Assembly (NCBI RefSeq): GCF_052324685.1
Contig: NW_027506913.1
Span: forward strand, 372,001-436,000
Origin: Brachyhypopomus gauderio
Lineage: Eukaryota; Chordata; Actinopteri; Gymnotiformes; Hypopomidae
Reading direction: 5' to 3'
Length of the DNA: 64,000 bases
Both the position numbers and the translations under genes were made by a program. Below the pieces are notes generated by a model. That model worked only from the letters and a program-made list of their open reading frames with translations, did not search any database and was not told where the DNA came from. This document shows positions 1-11,434 of the stretch, piece by piece (positions within the stretch are counted from its first letter, which is position 1; every line of letters starts with the position of its first letter).

Positions 1-51
1 GATCAGGGATTTGGTGAAAAAACACCCTGAATGCCCTGTCTGAGCCTAGAG

Positions 52-394
52 CAGGGGTCACCAAAGTGGTGCCCGTGGGCACCATGTCGCCCGCATGGAC
101 GTAACGAGTCGCCCGCGGGCTTGTTTTAAAAATAGCTCACTATAGTGCCATGCACCAAAGCGCTGCATCGTTTATGTTTTTGCTACTATTATAGATTGTC
201 CGCGGTTGCTAGCGGTCTTCCCGCTTAGCAATTGACACTTGCACACGCACACCACCCCCCTCCACCCCCCCCCCCCCCCCCCCCCCCCCGCTCTACAACT
301 TTTCGTTAGATGGATGCGAATTCATCTGGTAGCCCTCCGCAATAATTGGTCTCCACGAAGTAGCTCCCAGTTTCAAAAAGGTTGGTGACCCCTG
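52..394. mobile_element. Non-autonomous hAT element (miniature)
   Basis: The ends form inverted repeats (CAGGGGTCACCAA at the left, TTGGTGACCCCTG at the right) and are flanked by a perfect 8-bp duplication GCCTAGAG at 44-51 and 395-402. An 8-bp TSD with CAG...CTG ends is the hAT signature. No transposase is present. A long C run lies at about 264-289. Confidence 0.88.
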
Positions 395-402
395 GCCTAG
401 AG

Positions 403-1086
403 TATCTGGGTTTGCACAGCCATACCCTAGGCATAGTTTCAAACTCATGCACTGGTTTAAATATCATGGTATCATTTCCAACAACCAAATGACTGCGTGT
501 CACAATCATAATGGGGAATTTTGGCTTTGACTGAACCACAGCATTGATGGTGAAGGAAAAGGCAAACTTCTTCCTTCTGGAATTTGCCCTAGTATTAACT
601 GAATGAGCAACGTAAATGACACTTGAGCTTGCGTTCTGCTCTGGTACATCTTACAGAAGCAATGCACATCACATTGTTGGTTGTATCTTTCTGAAAGAAT
701 ACAGAAACCTCCTGAACCCCACCAATATTTTCAGTTGAGACTGAAAAGTCTTTAAAATGCTACTTACCATTAAACATCAACAACAACAACAAACTACCAA
801 ACTGGCCAATGTCCAGATTCAGGATCACAAATCGACTTCGCTGATCCAAAATTTTGTATGAAGGAGAATCACCACCAATCCAATGAAACAATGAAAGATG
901 CTCCTGTCTCAGTGCAAAGCAAACATTATGAGAAGGATAGGTACACTGCTGTTTGTAATCAAAGAAGATGGTCCTCCCTCTTCGAGGGTGTCCAAAAAGC
1001 CTGAGAAGCTCCAGAAGCCAAGAACAAATGGGGATAAAGAGTGAGTAACACCTTTCTGTGAAAGGAGTAAGGTCATGTCTTTGCAT
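403..1086 (-). other. Unrecognised open frames, possible exon remnants
   Basis: Two open stretches are seen on the minus strand: about 600 to 403 and about 1086 to 772. The upstream one has an acceptor-like CTTTCACAG near 1040 and ends at a donor-like AATG|GTAAGT near 772. They could be exons of one gene running off the left edge, with the 52-394 element inserted downstream. I do not recognise the peptides. No stop-free splice path was proved. They may equally be a decayed gene or chance. Confidence 0.2.
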
Positions 1087-1223
1087 GGTTTATTTTTTAC
1101 TGTAGATTTCAGCCTAATAACAAGTATGTATTAATTAGTATGATGAATTAGTATGATTAGTATGATTAATTAGTATGATGAAAACTACATGTGTAAGTCA
1201 ACTTCACAAAGAAAAAAAAATGA

Positions 1224-1225
<2 letters not shown>

Positions 1226-1292
<67 letters not shown>
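1226..1292. repeat. (AT)n microsatellite
   Basis: An uninterrupted AT dinucleotide run of about 66 bp abuts the left end of the Tc1 remnant. The Tyr/Ile open frames here are an artefact of the repeat. Confidence 0.97.
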
Positions 1293-1296
<4 letters not shown>

Positions 1297-2455
1297 GTCA
1301 TGTTCCCAGAGTGCTGCATCAAGACATCTCAGTGGGAAGTCTGTGGGAAGGAAAAAGTGTGGCAGAAAACGCTGCACAACGAGAAGAAGTGAGCGGACCC
1401 TGAAGAAGATTGCGGAGATGGGCCGATTCCAGACCTTGGGGGACCTGCGGAAGCAGTGAACTGAGTCTAGAGTAGAAACATCCAGAGCCACCGTGCACAG
1501 GCGTGTGCAGGAAATGGGCTGCAGGAAATGGGCTGCACGTGCTGCATTCCCCAGGTCAAGCCACTTTTGAACCAGAAACAGCGGTAGAAGCGCCCGACCT
1601 GGGCTACAGAGAAGCAGCACTGCAAATTTTGCATGTAATTGGGAAATCAAGGTGCCAGAGTCTGGAGGAAGACTGGGGAGAAGGAAATGCCAAAATGCCT
1701 GAAGTCCAGTGTCAAGTACCCACAGTCAGTGATGGTCTGGGGTGCCATGTCAGCTGCTGGTTTTTGTCCACTGTGTTTTATCAAGGGCAGGGTAAATGCA
1801 GCTAGCTATCAGGAGATTTTGGAGCGCTTTATGCTTCCATCTGCTGAAAAGCTTTAAGGAGATGAAGATTTCATTTTCAGCAAGACCTGGCACCTGCTCA
1901 CAGTCCCAAAACTACTGGTAAATGGTTTACTGACCATGGTATTACTGTGCTCAATTGGCCTGCCAACTCTCCTGACCTCAAACTCATAGAGAATCTGTGG
2001 CATATTGTGAAGAGAAAGTTGAGAGACGCAAGACCCAACACTCTGGATGAGCTCAAGGCCGCTATTAAAGCATCCTGGGCCTCCATAACACCTCAGCAGT
2101 GCCACAGGCTGATTGCCTCAATGCCACGCCGCATTGAAGCAGTCATTTCTGCAAAAGGATTCCCGACCAAGTATTGAGTGCATAACTGAACATAATTATT
2201 TGAAGGTTGACTTTTTTGTATTAAAAACACTTTTCTTTTATTAGTTGGATGAAATATGCAAATTTTTTGACATAGGGATTTTTGTATTTTCTTTACCTTT
2301 TTGCCAAAATCATCAATATTAAACCAATAAAAGGCTTGAACTACTAGTTGTGTGTAATGAATCTAAAATATATGAAAGGCTAATGTTTATCAGTACATTA
2401 CATAAAATAATGAACTTTATCACAATATGCTAATTTTTTGAGAAGGACCTGTATA
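1290..2455 (+). mobile_element. Tc1-like transposon, degenerate
   Basis: The outer ends are complementary: TATACAGGTC at 1290-1299 and GACCTGTATA at 2446-2455. The right end keeps a longer terminal repeat (TTTTTTGAGAAGGACC), whereas on the left only the outermost bases remain, so the 5' terminal repeat has been lost. Transposase fragments are spread over frames between about 1300 and 2177, so it cannot be mobile on its own. The left end touches an AT run and the right end a TG run. Confidence 0.85.
1300..2177 (+). pseudogene. Tc1-type transposase, broken
   Basis: Recognisable pieces of a DD34E transposase appear in order: a helix-turn-helix-like start, the strand with MVWGAMSAAG (about 1731-1760), and the C-terminal block NWPANSPDLKLIENLW followed by a conserved tail ending near 2177. 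SPDL..IENLW carries the final catalytic Glu. The pieces lie in different frames with stops between them, so this is a pseudogene. The family normally cuts and pastes at TA sites. Confidence 0.85.
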
Positions 2456-2554
2456 TGTGTGTGTGTATCATAACAAGGTCCTTGATAGGTTTCCAAGTTA
2501 TCCTGCTTATACATGAAAAGTTTTTTTTGATTAGATTAGATATTCTATAACAAC

Positions 2555-3376
2555 TGTCACATTGAGGACCCCAGCCCCTCCGTTTGGGCGTGTGCTTACG
2601 TCGTCTACGTCTACTCGTCTGCGTTGGTGTATCTCCGTGGTTGCGGTTACATCTTGTGATGATTCGTCTCACCTGTGGCTCATCTCGTCATCACGTGGGG
2701 TTGGTGTGGTTTGTCTATTTAATGTGCATTCACGCACTGACAGCCCTTCTACAGGCGCGGAGCCTGGCTCCATTTGTGTGTGTTTCTGTTCCAGTGTTTG
2801 TGTCTCTCCCGATGTTCGTTCCAAATCCCCTATTCCCTTTCATGCCTCTGTTCCTTAATGTTCCTGTTTGTGTTTTTGTCAACGTGCCTGTGTGTGTGTC
2901 TAACGTGTTTTCCCTGGTCTTCCCAGGGAGGGTGTTCTAGGCTGTTTGTGGCAGAGGGCTGAGTGCTTCGGATCCGCCCATCAACGTGGGTTCGGGGCAC
3001 TCTGTCCTGTTGGCACCCCGGGACGGGTAGTGCCCTTGGTGGGGGCGTCTGTCACGTTGAGGACCCCAGCCCCTCCGTTTGGGCGTGTGTTTACATCATC
3101 TACGTCTACTCGTCTGCGTCGGTTGCGGTTACGTCTTGTGATAATTCGTCTCACCTGTGGCTCGTCTCGTCATCACATGGGGTTGGTGTGGTTTGTCTAT
3201 ATAATGTGCGTTCGCGCTGTGTCCTGTGCTCGTTGTTGTTTGAGTGATACACGTTGTGTATGTGTATATGTGTTTTTCTTGTGCGCGATCTGCACTACTT
3301 GTTGAAATTAAACGTTACGTCAGTGCCAGCCGGAGTGGTCTCGTGCCTCGTCCTTCCAGCTGCACCGATCGTCACA
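2555..3376 (+). mobile_element. LTR element family B, internally deleted copy
   Basis: The left side starts with the first ~190 bp of a family B LTR (2555 to about 2742), then jumps directly into the 3' end of the internal region. A complete 3' LTR (3050-3376) follows, preceded by the purine tract GGTGGGGGC. It is flanked by a perfect 5-bp duplication ACAAC (2550-2554 and 3377-3381). The deletion removed the rest of the 5' LTR, the primer site and almost all of the gag-like frame. The frame coding the hydrophobic tail ending FPGRVF survives near 2770-2938. Confidence 0.85.
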
Positions 3377-3534
3377 ACAACAGCAAAAAGTGAAACTCTT
3401 AATCACTGCTCTAAAATTCTGATTGTCATTGTAATGCTGGAAAGAAACCAGGAAACAATGTGATCCAGTTGCAGAATGTACATTTATTTTCTACTCTCAG
3501 ATGATAAGAATGCCTCCTGCAGGCACGTGGTTTT

Positions 3535-3879
3535 TGTAACGGTTCCACAGAAGGCGATAAGACAGACAGACAGACAGACAGACAGTCCAACGGGGAGAGC
3601 TGGGTCATGTCCAAATTCTAGGGGCAGGCAGGTCTAAGGGGAAAGCAGAGGTTGGCACACAGGAGAACGCACAGGAACTAATGCTTGATAAAGGACATAG
3701 TCAACAATACTTTGAATTGAGACAGAGACAGGTAGGCATTTATATAGAACTGGGGTGCGTGCTAATGAGAGACAGGTGATAATAGTACTCTGGTGATTGG
3801 GGACGTGGATGGCAAGATGCACCACTAGGTGGCACTAGGGAGTCTACAGAGGGGATGGAAGGTGTGTGACGACGTGACA
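3535..3879 (-). mobile_element. Probable solo LTR
   Basis: The segment starts TGTAACGG and ends CGTGACA, the same termini as the minus-oriented LTRs elsewhere in the window, and contains a TATA-like ATTTATATAG near 3738. A (GACA)n tract lies at about 3561-3586. The flanks (GTTTT and GTCAT) do not match, so no target duplication supports the boundaries. Confidence 0.4.
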
Positions 3880-5595
3880 GTCATATTAATAGTTATTTAA
3901 TTTGTTTTAATAAACTTGTACAATGTAGATTTAAAATGATTTTTAAAAACCAATTGCATCTGATGAGAAGCAGCACAAGTTATATAAACATGTCTTTGAA
4001 CATTTGAAACATGTTTCTTTATTTATCCTTTTTTGAATATTTGAATTGTCTCAGTCAATGGATGATTTGGCGTAGTTCCCAAAATCAGAAGCTCATCTAC
4101 AGTCCTTGATGGATAGAATTCTATCAGCGATAGGGAAATCAACAAACTATGTTGACTCTGGCCTTCCAGTACTGGAGCTGGGTAGCTCTACTGCAAGACT
4201 AAGTACTTTTTAATTGCATTTTAAGAAAATTGATTGCATGTAAATACATTCTTTAGTAGAAATATGTCCCTGCTAAACTGGTCCAGACAAGAACAGCAAC
4301 ACAGATGTGTTTAGACACAGGCATACAAAAAGGCTAAAGCCACTGGTCTTTCCATTTTCCGGAACAGACTTCCCCTTCCACATGACACAATATTTCACCT
4401 TATCAATGTCTTGCGTATGTAGCTGCAGTTGTGATACGCTCCCTTCTGGTAGTGGTTAGGTCTCTCTGGACACTCTTAGTGTTAATTACGATGAGCATGG
4501 CAGCCTTAAACATTCATTATTACAGATGACTGATGAGCAGAGACCAGGATTAATTAACCTAAAAAATATCCCTGAAGAGGAAACTAGAGTGTCATGATAG
4601 TATAGTATAGCTGAATAGTATTTCATAGTATAGCTGCTGTACTGGTTTGCCCGATGAGCACTTGCCGTACTACGTGGCTCATCACGAGCACATGACTTGC
4701 CCTGTTACATCTTTTGAGAGTTCACTGGCCAGTACAGCAGTATCAAGGACTGCATCATTGTAAGCTTTAAAGATAAAAGCTTCAAAAAGGTTTATGTAAT
4801 GAAACAGCACTCAGTCCAACTATATCTTATTTGGCACCTATTGCATCAGCAAAGGCCTCCTTTTGAGACTGACCAGGAGAATGACCTTAGGCGACCTTCT
4901 CAGGAAAACAGGAAATTGGAGTTATCCAGTATGCACCGCTCAAGGTCTAGCAGAGGACAGAGTCCTGTAATTTTCCATCAAGCTCTGAGCGCAAGAGTTG
5001 CATGTCAACCTTGCACATGGCAGGCATTAATATATCAGTACAAATGATAAACAGTGGTAGAAAATGAAAACTTTTTCATTGCCAATTTTCATGCCATTAT
5101 TTTGGGATTGGCAGGGTCATAACACAGACCCTGGTGCACTCATATCAATAATAATAAACACCGGTCACAAACGTCCACAGTTCTTGTAGCAGATCTGAGT
5201 ATTCCAGCAGTCCATTCTTATTGCCCAAACTGAAGGTATATCAGTATTCTTTACAGGTCCAATGCTGACAGACCCTCATATATGTCAGTCCGGTGTCTTA
5301 TTGTTCTTGATTTGGTTTTGTTGATCCTAGCCATTGATCGCTCCAATAGAACAATGTGTTTAAATTCTGCAAGCCAGATCCTGTTAAGGGAAGTATTGTA
5401 GTCGGCTCAAACCAAAGTTTAAGGGTGGATTTTTGGCTGCTTTTAAAGCAGTATACAAAATTCTCTGCTGGTTTAAAGAAAAATCAAGTGAGGAACCATC
5501 ATTTAGTAAGCACAATCCAGGGTGTCTTACAATAATTGTCACACAGAATTGATACCACTTTTAAAACATAATCCCAAAGTTTTGCCACTGGCTCA
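3880..5595. other. Gene-free stretch with one half of a diverged repeat
   Basis: No coding signal or defined element was found. About 4835-5045 resembles 7710-7925 in the same orientation: both carry a core CTATTGCATCAGCAAAGGCC and are followed by related text. Each may be part of an old repeat of unknown class. Confidence 0.4.
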
Positions 5596-7115
5596 CATTC
5601 AGAATAGAATAGAATAGAATCGAATAGAAACAGCCTTATTGTCCCACAGGTGGGAAATTTAGGTGTAACAGCAGCCGCAGGTGATAAAAAAGATAAATTA
5701 TAAAAAAAACAGCACAATATCAGCAATATATTAATAATCTACAATATCCCCATTGTGTTTTTGTTGGGAGTAGTGATGGTTGTAGAGCCTTACGGCTGCA
5801 GGGAGGAAGGATCGGCGCTAGCGCTCCTTTGAGCATTTAGGATGTAGCAGTCTGTCACTGAACAAGCTCTCCAGTTCAGTCACAGCTTCATACATGGGGT
5901 GGGAGACCTTGTCCATCATTGATGTTAATTTAGTCAGAGTCCTCCTGTCTCCCACCACCTGCACTGATTCAAGGGGACATCCGAGGACAGAGCTGGCCTT
6001 CTTGATGAGCTTATCTAACCGCTTCCTTTCTGCTGTGGATAAGCTGCTACTACAACATACTGCTGCATAGAATATGGCTGATGTGACTACAGAGTCGTAG
6101 AAGGTCTTCAGGAGTGCCCCCTGCACTCCAAAAGACCTCAGCTTTCTCAGCAGGTATCTGCTCTGACCCTTCTTGTAAAGTGTTGTTAGTCCAGTCCAGT
6201 TTATTGTTCAGGTGAACACCCAGGTACTTGTAGGTGTCCACTATCTCAATTTCCACTCCCTGGATGTTCAACGGTGTCAGTGTGATGGGTCTGCATCTGC
6301 GGAAATCCACAACCAGCTTCATAGTCTTAGCAGCATTGACCATGAGGTGGTTCCGCTGGCACCAGTCCTCAAAGTCCTGAGTCTACTGTCTATACTTGTC
6401 TATACCCGTTTGTGATGAGGACAACTATGGTAGAGTCATTTGAGAACTTTTGTAGATGGCAGTGCGGGGAGTTGATGGAGAAGTCTGCAGTGTAGAGGTT
6501 GAAGGGGAAAGGTGCCAGCACAGTTCCTTGTGGGACCCCCGTACTGCAAACCAGCCTGTCAGAGACACAGCCCTGTGTCCTCACGTACTGTGGCCATTCA
6601 GTGAAGCAGTCCAGTATCCACTGGGACAGGTGGTGGTCCACTCCTGACAGCTCCAGCTTGACCCTGAGAAGTCCTGGCTGTATGGTGTTGAAAGCACTGG
6701 AGAAATCAAAGAACATGATCCTCACATTGCTTCCAGGCTTCTCTAGGTGGGTCAGAGCTCGGCGCAGGAGATAGATGATGGCATCATCCTCTACGATGCC
6801 AGGCCAGTAGGCGAACTGCAGTGGGTCCAATGAAAATGTCAACAGAGGGCATAGATAGTTGAGGACGAGCCTCTCAAGGGTCTTCATTAGCTGCACAGAT
6901 CCTTTGGGTGCTTGGTCTTTTGTACTGGTACCACACAGGAGGTCTTCCAGTTGTGGTACTGTCCCCAGCTTCAGGCTCAGGTTGAACATGAAACCCAAAA
7001 TGCCACACAGTTGATCTGCGCAGCAACTCAGTGGTCTGGAGTTGATGCCATCTGGACCTGCAGCCTTATGTACTTTGATCTTACGGAGCTCATTCCTCAT
7101 GTGATGAATTGAAAA
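5596..7115 (-). pseudogene. L2/CR1-type LINE remnant (reverse transcriptase)
   Basis: The minus strand carries reverse-transcriptase motifs of a non-LTR element: HKAAGPDGI near 7080, the palm strand FFDFSSAFNTIQ near 6700, GVPQGTVLAPF near 6530, and a degenerate catalytic box reading FSND instead of F/YADD near 6430. Later blocks (DTYKYLGVHLNNKLDW, LLKTFYDSVVTSAIFYAAVC) lie in other frames, showing frameshifts. The 3' end has the GTGGGACAATAAG-type tail and an (ATTCT)n repeat at about 5597-5625. ORF1, endonuclease and the 5' end are missing. Confidence 0.85.
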
Positions 7116-8180
7116 GGACAGGATGGAGGACAGGATTGCCTATGCACTAAATTTTTACTAATAGTAGGGATGACATCCAAAATCTAATCCCAATTTATTT
7201 GGCATGTTGACAGTTCTCTCCCACATGCTAGTGATAGGAAGTTTACTTTTTATGTGTCCTTGTAATCTATTGCAAATTAGAGAAACTGGGTATTGATAGA
7301 TAGTCCATTAATGGGTGTTGAGGAATCTTAACATTCCAAGGAACATCAAAGGCTCTAAGAGCACTTCTTAACCGTAAGTACAAAAAGTAAGTAAAGCCAA
7401 GTAGGTTATATGATAAATTCTGTTAGTATTTGCATTAAGTAAGTTTATAGCCTATTTCCTCTACTATTACCATTAATGTAAAGAAAGACAAATGTAAAGT
7501 CAGAATACCATGCTTCTCTTATTGATATTCTGCACAATGTAGGAAGCAGATCAAAAAACAAACCCATGTCTCCCATGATGTTAATCAGGAGGCTTTTGAA
7601 TCTCCCTCACTGTAGGATTCCTTGATCTAAATCTCATTAACTTTTCCTTGCATGTACAATGCAGGTCAACATAATGTCATAAAACCTTATGTTTTGTCTC
7701 TCAACTTCCTCCTATTGCATCAGCAAAGGCCTTAAATTAGTCATCAGGATGCTGACTTTAGAGAACTTTCTTGGGAAAACCGGATATTACCGTTAACCGG
7801 TATGTAAGTCCCAACAGTGGACAATGCCATGTGATTTACCATCATGCCCATGCTCTTTGACAGTACTTCAGTGAATGAGAGCAGGGCACACTTGAATTAA
7901 TTTAGTTCACAACCCCCACCTATACCTCTTTAGTCCTGTGATGTGAATGATCAGCAGTATATGAATTCTAAAGTTGGAAATTAATGATAGAGCCATGGAA
8001 CTCTCCATGAGGATGGAATTGCTGTAGGCCAAATATCTGGCAAAACAATGCAATAGATTCAGAGCAAAAAAATGAGATGAAGATACTGTTTATTTAAAAT
8101 GTAATACTCCTTGTCTGCTTTTATCTCTGCATGGGTTGTTGGAACCATGCATCTAATGATTTCCTGAAGGAGATCCTTAG
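7116..8180. other. Gene-free stretch
   Basis: No open frame, RNA gene or complete element is recognised. It contains the second copy (about 7710-7925) of the diverged repeat noted at 4835-5045. Confidence 0.5.
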
Positions 8181-9871
8181 CTACTGCAGTGCTCCAGAGG
8201 AGGCGGTGCGGAGGTGGCAGGAGACGCATCCCTCTCCTCCCCGGGAAATCTCTCCCTGCGTTGAGGAGGGAGGAGAGAAGGAAGACTTTACCCCCGCGCC
8301 ACAAAGCCACACCGACGGTCGAGGAGCTGGAGAAGGACCCGGTGTGTGCTTACCAGCTGGATACAGCTCGGGAGTGCGAGAGCCGTAACCCCGAGCTGGC
8401 GGAGATGCTCCGTGAGGGCGTGGTGCGCATCTGGAGGGAGCTACACCCTTCACTTCCCGCGCCCTCTCGCCTCTGAGGGTGGGCTCATGCGTTATCGGCG
8501 CCACTGCGTCCACCCCAGAGAGCGAGTTCGGAGTGGAGGATTCGGAGGAGGAGGATGAAGAGGAAGACGACTACCCTCCGTCGGTGTGCTCCGCGCCCAA
8601 CGTAGACTACGGTGGGGAGGAGGAGGAGCAGGATGACGACGACAGCTACCCCCCCTCCGTGTGTACCGCTCCCACCGTAGACTAAGGTGGGGAGGAGGAG
8701 GAGCAGGAGGACGTCGACAGCTACCCACCTTCTGTGTGTTCCACGTCCCCCGTAGACTACGGTGGGGAGGAGGAGGAGGAAGAGGCCTCCTACATGGAGG
8801 AAGAGGAAGACAGTCCGCCCCCCTCGGAAAGATCCAGCGGGACTGTTAAAGGGAGGTGAAGTTCAGAGAGGAGTCCACCCTCCGATCACTCCGGCGAAAG
8901 TGGAATGGACTACTCCCGGGGTGGCAGCCCGGAGCAGTCCATAAAGTGGAGCCGGAGAGAAGATGAGGAGGAGATGGAGACCGACGGGGAACTCCCATGC
9001 GGGCCGCTCGGGGCGTCTGCCAGACGCGCTGCACCAGACGCGTCCGCCGGCCACGCTGCACCAGACGCGTCCGGCGGCCCCGCTGCACCAGGCAGGTCCA
9101 CCGGCCGCGCTGCACCAGGCATGTCCGCCGGCCGCGCTGCACCAGGTGGAGGGTTCGCAGCGAGGGCAGGAGGAGGACCTCCTGATCTCTCTTCCCTGTT
9201 CGCCCTGCTTCTGGCACGCAGCCTGGCGCCTGTTACATGTTTGTCTGTTCCAGTGTTTGTGAGTCTTCCCGTATGTTTGCCAAACCCCCTTTTCCCGTTT
9301 GTGCCTATTTGTGTGAATGTACCTGTTTGTGTGTTTGTGAACGTTACGTTGTGTGTGTCTAACGTCTTTTCCCCTGTCTTCCCAGGGAGGGTGTTCTAGG
9401 TGGTTCATGGCAGACTCTTCGCCGAGGGCGGTCACCTCCCAGACGCAGTACTGAGCGCGTCGGATCCGCCCATCGACGTGGGTTCGGGGCACTCTGTCCT
9501 GTTGGCACCCCGGGATGGGTAGTGCCCTTGGTGGGGGCGTCTGTCACGTTGAGGACCCCGGCCCTTCCCTTTTGGGTGTGTGTCTACGTCTTCTAGTCTG
9601 CGTCTGTGGATCTCCGTGGGTGCGGTTATGTCTTGTGATAATCCGTCTCACCTGTGGCTTGTCTCGTAATCATGTGGAGCTTATGTGGTTTGTCTATTTA
9701 ATGTGCGTTCCCGCAGTGTCCTGTGCTCGTCGTTGTCTAAAGTATACACGTTGCAGTATATGTTCAATGTTCTACGTGCGCTATATGCGCTATTTGTGTT
9801 TAAGAATAAAAGTGATGTCAGTTGCGAAAAGGATTCCGTGTCTTGTCCTTCGTCCAGACGCCAGCGTCACA
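8181..9871 (+). mobile_element. LTR element family B, 5'-truncated copy
   Basis: A 3' LTR (9542-9871, TGTCACG...GCGTCACA) is preceded by the purine tract TTGGTGGGGGCGTC and by an internal region matching the complete copy at 51263-53453. A 5' LTR is absent. The gag-like coding region survives in several frames: KDPVCAYQLDTARE (about 8330-8375), acidic YPPSVCSAP repeats (about 8575-8760), a repeat of Arg-Ala-Ala-Pro type (about 9000-9150), and the hydrophobic tail ending FPGRVF at about 9399. Stops and frame changes break it. Confidence 0.82.
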
Positions 9872-9989
9872 CTGGCATTCAGATTCATTTGATTTAAATA
9901 AGTCTGGACATAATTCCTATGTGAATCACTGCCAAGAACAAGAACCTCTGTCTTCTCTTTATTTAATTGCAGACAATTGTCAGACATTC
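9872..9989 (-). pseudogene. L2-type LINE fragment
   Basis: The minus-strand peptide DNCLQLNKEKTEVLVLGSD matches the block after the catalytic box of L2-type reverse transcriptases. It is cut on one side by the family B element ending at 9871 and on the other by the hAT element at 9998. Confidence 0.65.
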
Positions 9990-9997
9990 ATGTCTGT

Positions 9998-10174
9998 CAG
10001 TGGCGCAAAAAGGGGGTATGCAGCGTATGCGACGCATAGGGGCGCTGCACTAGAAGGGGCGCCAAATCGATGACAGAAAATTATTTGCCGAGTTGGTGGG
10101 GGTGGGGAGTGGAGTGCGGGGGGCGCCGATAGTATGTTTGCATACACCTCAGAAAGTATGTAGTTGCAACCCTG
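9998..10174. mobile_element. Miniature hAT element
   Basis: It is flanked by a perfect 8-bp duplication ATGTCTGT (9990-9997 and 10175-10182) and has CAGTGGCGCAAAAAGG and TTGCAACCCTG as ends. It is non-coding and sits inside an L2 fragment. Confidence 0.82.
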
Positions 10175-10320
10175 ATGTCTGTATATCATCTATGCAGTCA
10201 AACAGTGAGCAACCATCAAGACGTTTGGGACTGTACAGGAATTACATAAAGAACTCATGTTTATAAATCTACACCAAAATGGACTTTATGGACCTCACAT
10301 CTTTTCCTTTTTTCTCTCTC

Positions 10321-10540
10321 ACTCTTTAAATTGTTGTCATGGTGACCGGCGTCGGCCAGAGGAGGATGGGTCGTCCGTGTGTCCCCGCCCCCTTCCCATG
10401 CCCTTAGGGAGTTTTTCCTTGCCATTGTCGCCTTTGGCTTGCTCACTAGGGGCTTGGACTCAATGACACTTGTAAAGCTGCTTTGTGACAACAACTGTTG
10501 TAAAAAGCGCTATATAAATACATTTGATTTGATTTTAATA
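10321..10540 (+). repeat. L2-type LINE 3' tail
   Basis: The text from GGGAGTTTTTCCTTGCC through TGTAAAGCTGCTTTGTGAC to a (TTTGAT)-type end is the 3' tail shared by fish L2 elements and SINEs. A sister copy lies at 22886-23072. Confidence 0.75.
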
Positions 10541-10930
10541 TAAAATGTGAGCTGTTCAAGTTCAGATTTCACAAAAATATTAACATGTTCAATGCTCAAT
10601 ACTGCATAACATAACAATTACACAGTTCTGATAATTATGCATCTCTGCTTTGATTTTGCCTTGTACTGTATATTTGCTCATTCACAAGTAAATTAAGCTG
10701 GAAGATACAAAAGCCTTCTGATGTGGCCTATACTCTATATATTCTTTGTATAGATGGCAAATGCTGAAGTTTTAATAAGTTTTGGGTACCTTCAATTAAA
10801 ATGTCAGTGGCTTGCATCAAATGTCTGCCTGATTGCAGATTTTTTCGAAGGCTGCAACAGTGTCTTGGAATTGGAGATGGACTTCATCCAACACAATTTC
10901 AAAATGGTCATATATCTGTACCATCTTGTA

Positions 10931-11355
10931 CCAAAGCAAGCAATACAAGCATAGAATTAGAGTTTTTATGGACCGGTCACATTGTCCCCGATACCCGATC
11001 TAGAATTTTTTCAGATATTAATATCGGAATCGGTGCATCCCTAATATTGACACGTGCACGTTTTACTTTCAAGCTCCGCCCCCCCCCCCCCTGAAATAGC
11101 TCCGCGCCCCACCTAGCTCCGCGCCCCCCACTTTGGGAACCACTGTGCTAATCACTGGTTAGCACAGTTGCACTGGTGGTTAGCACACACCAGTGATTAG
11201 CACAGTGGTTCCCAAAGTGGGGGGCGCGGAGCTAGGTGGGGCGCGGAGCTATTTCAGGGGGGGGGGGGGGGGGGGGCGCGGAGCTTGAAAGTAAAACGTG
11301 CACGTGTCAATATTAGGGATGCACCGATTCCGATATTAATATCTGAAAAAATGGT
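10931..11355. repeat. Large inverted repeat of hAT-like ends
   Basis: The left arm (about 10989-11145) ends TTTGGGAACCACTG. The right arm (11199 to about 11355) starts CAGTGGTTCCCAAAGTG and is its near-perfect reverse complement, including GCACCGATTCCGATATTAAT and the C or G runs. The 53-bp centre is itself partly palindromic (TGCTAATCACTGG...ACCAGTGATTAGCA). A single copy of the arm sequence lies at 59884-60101, inside the hAT element there. Confidence 0.85.
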
Positions 11356-11434
11356 TAGCACAGTGTGTGTGTGTGTGTATATACACTGCTCAAAAAAATA
11401 AAGGGAACACTCAAATAACACATCCTAGATCTGA

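Noticed and set aside
1175-1650. Open frames rich in Tyr-Ile on both strands
   Set aside because: They are translations of the (AT)n microsatellite joined to Tc1 remnants, not genes.
3535-3879. Confident call of a solo LTR
   Set aside because: Termini fit, but the flanking 5-mers do not match, so it is kept only as a low-confidence feature.
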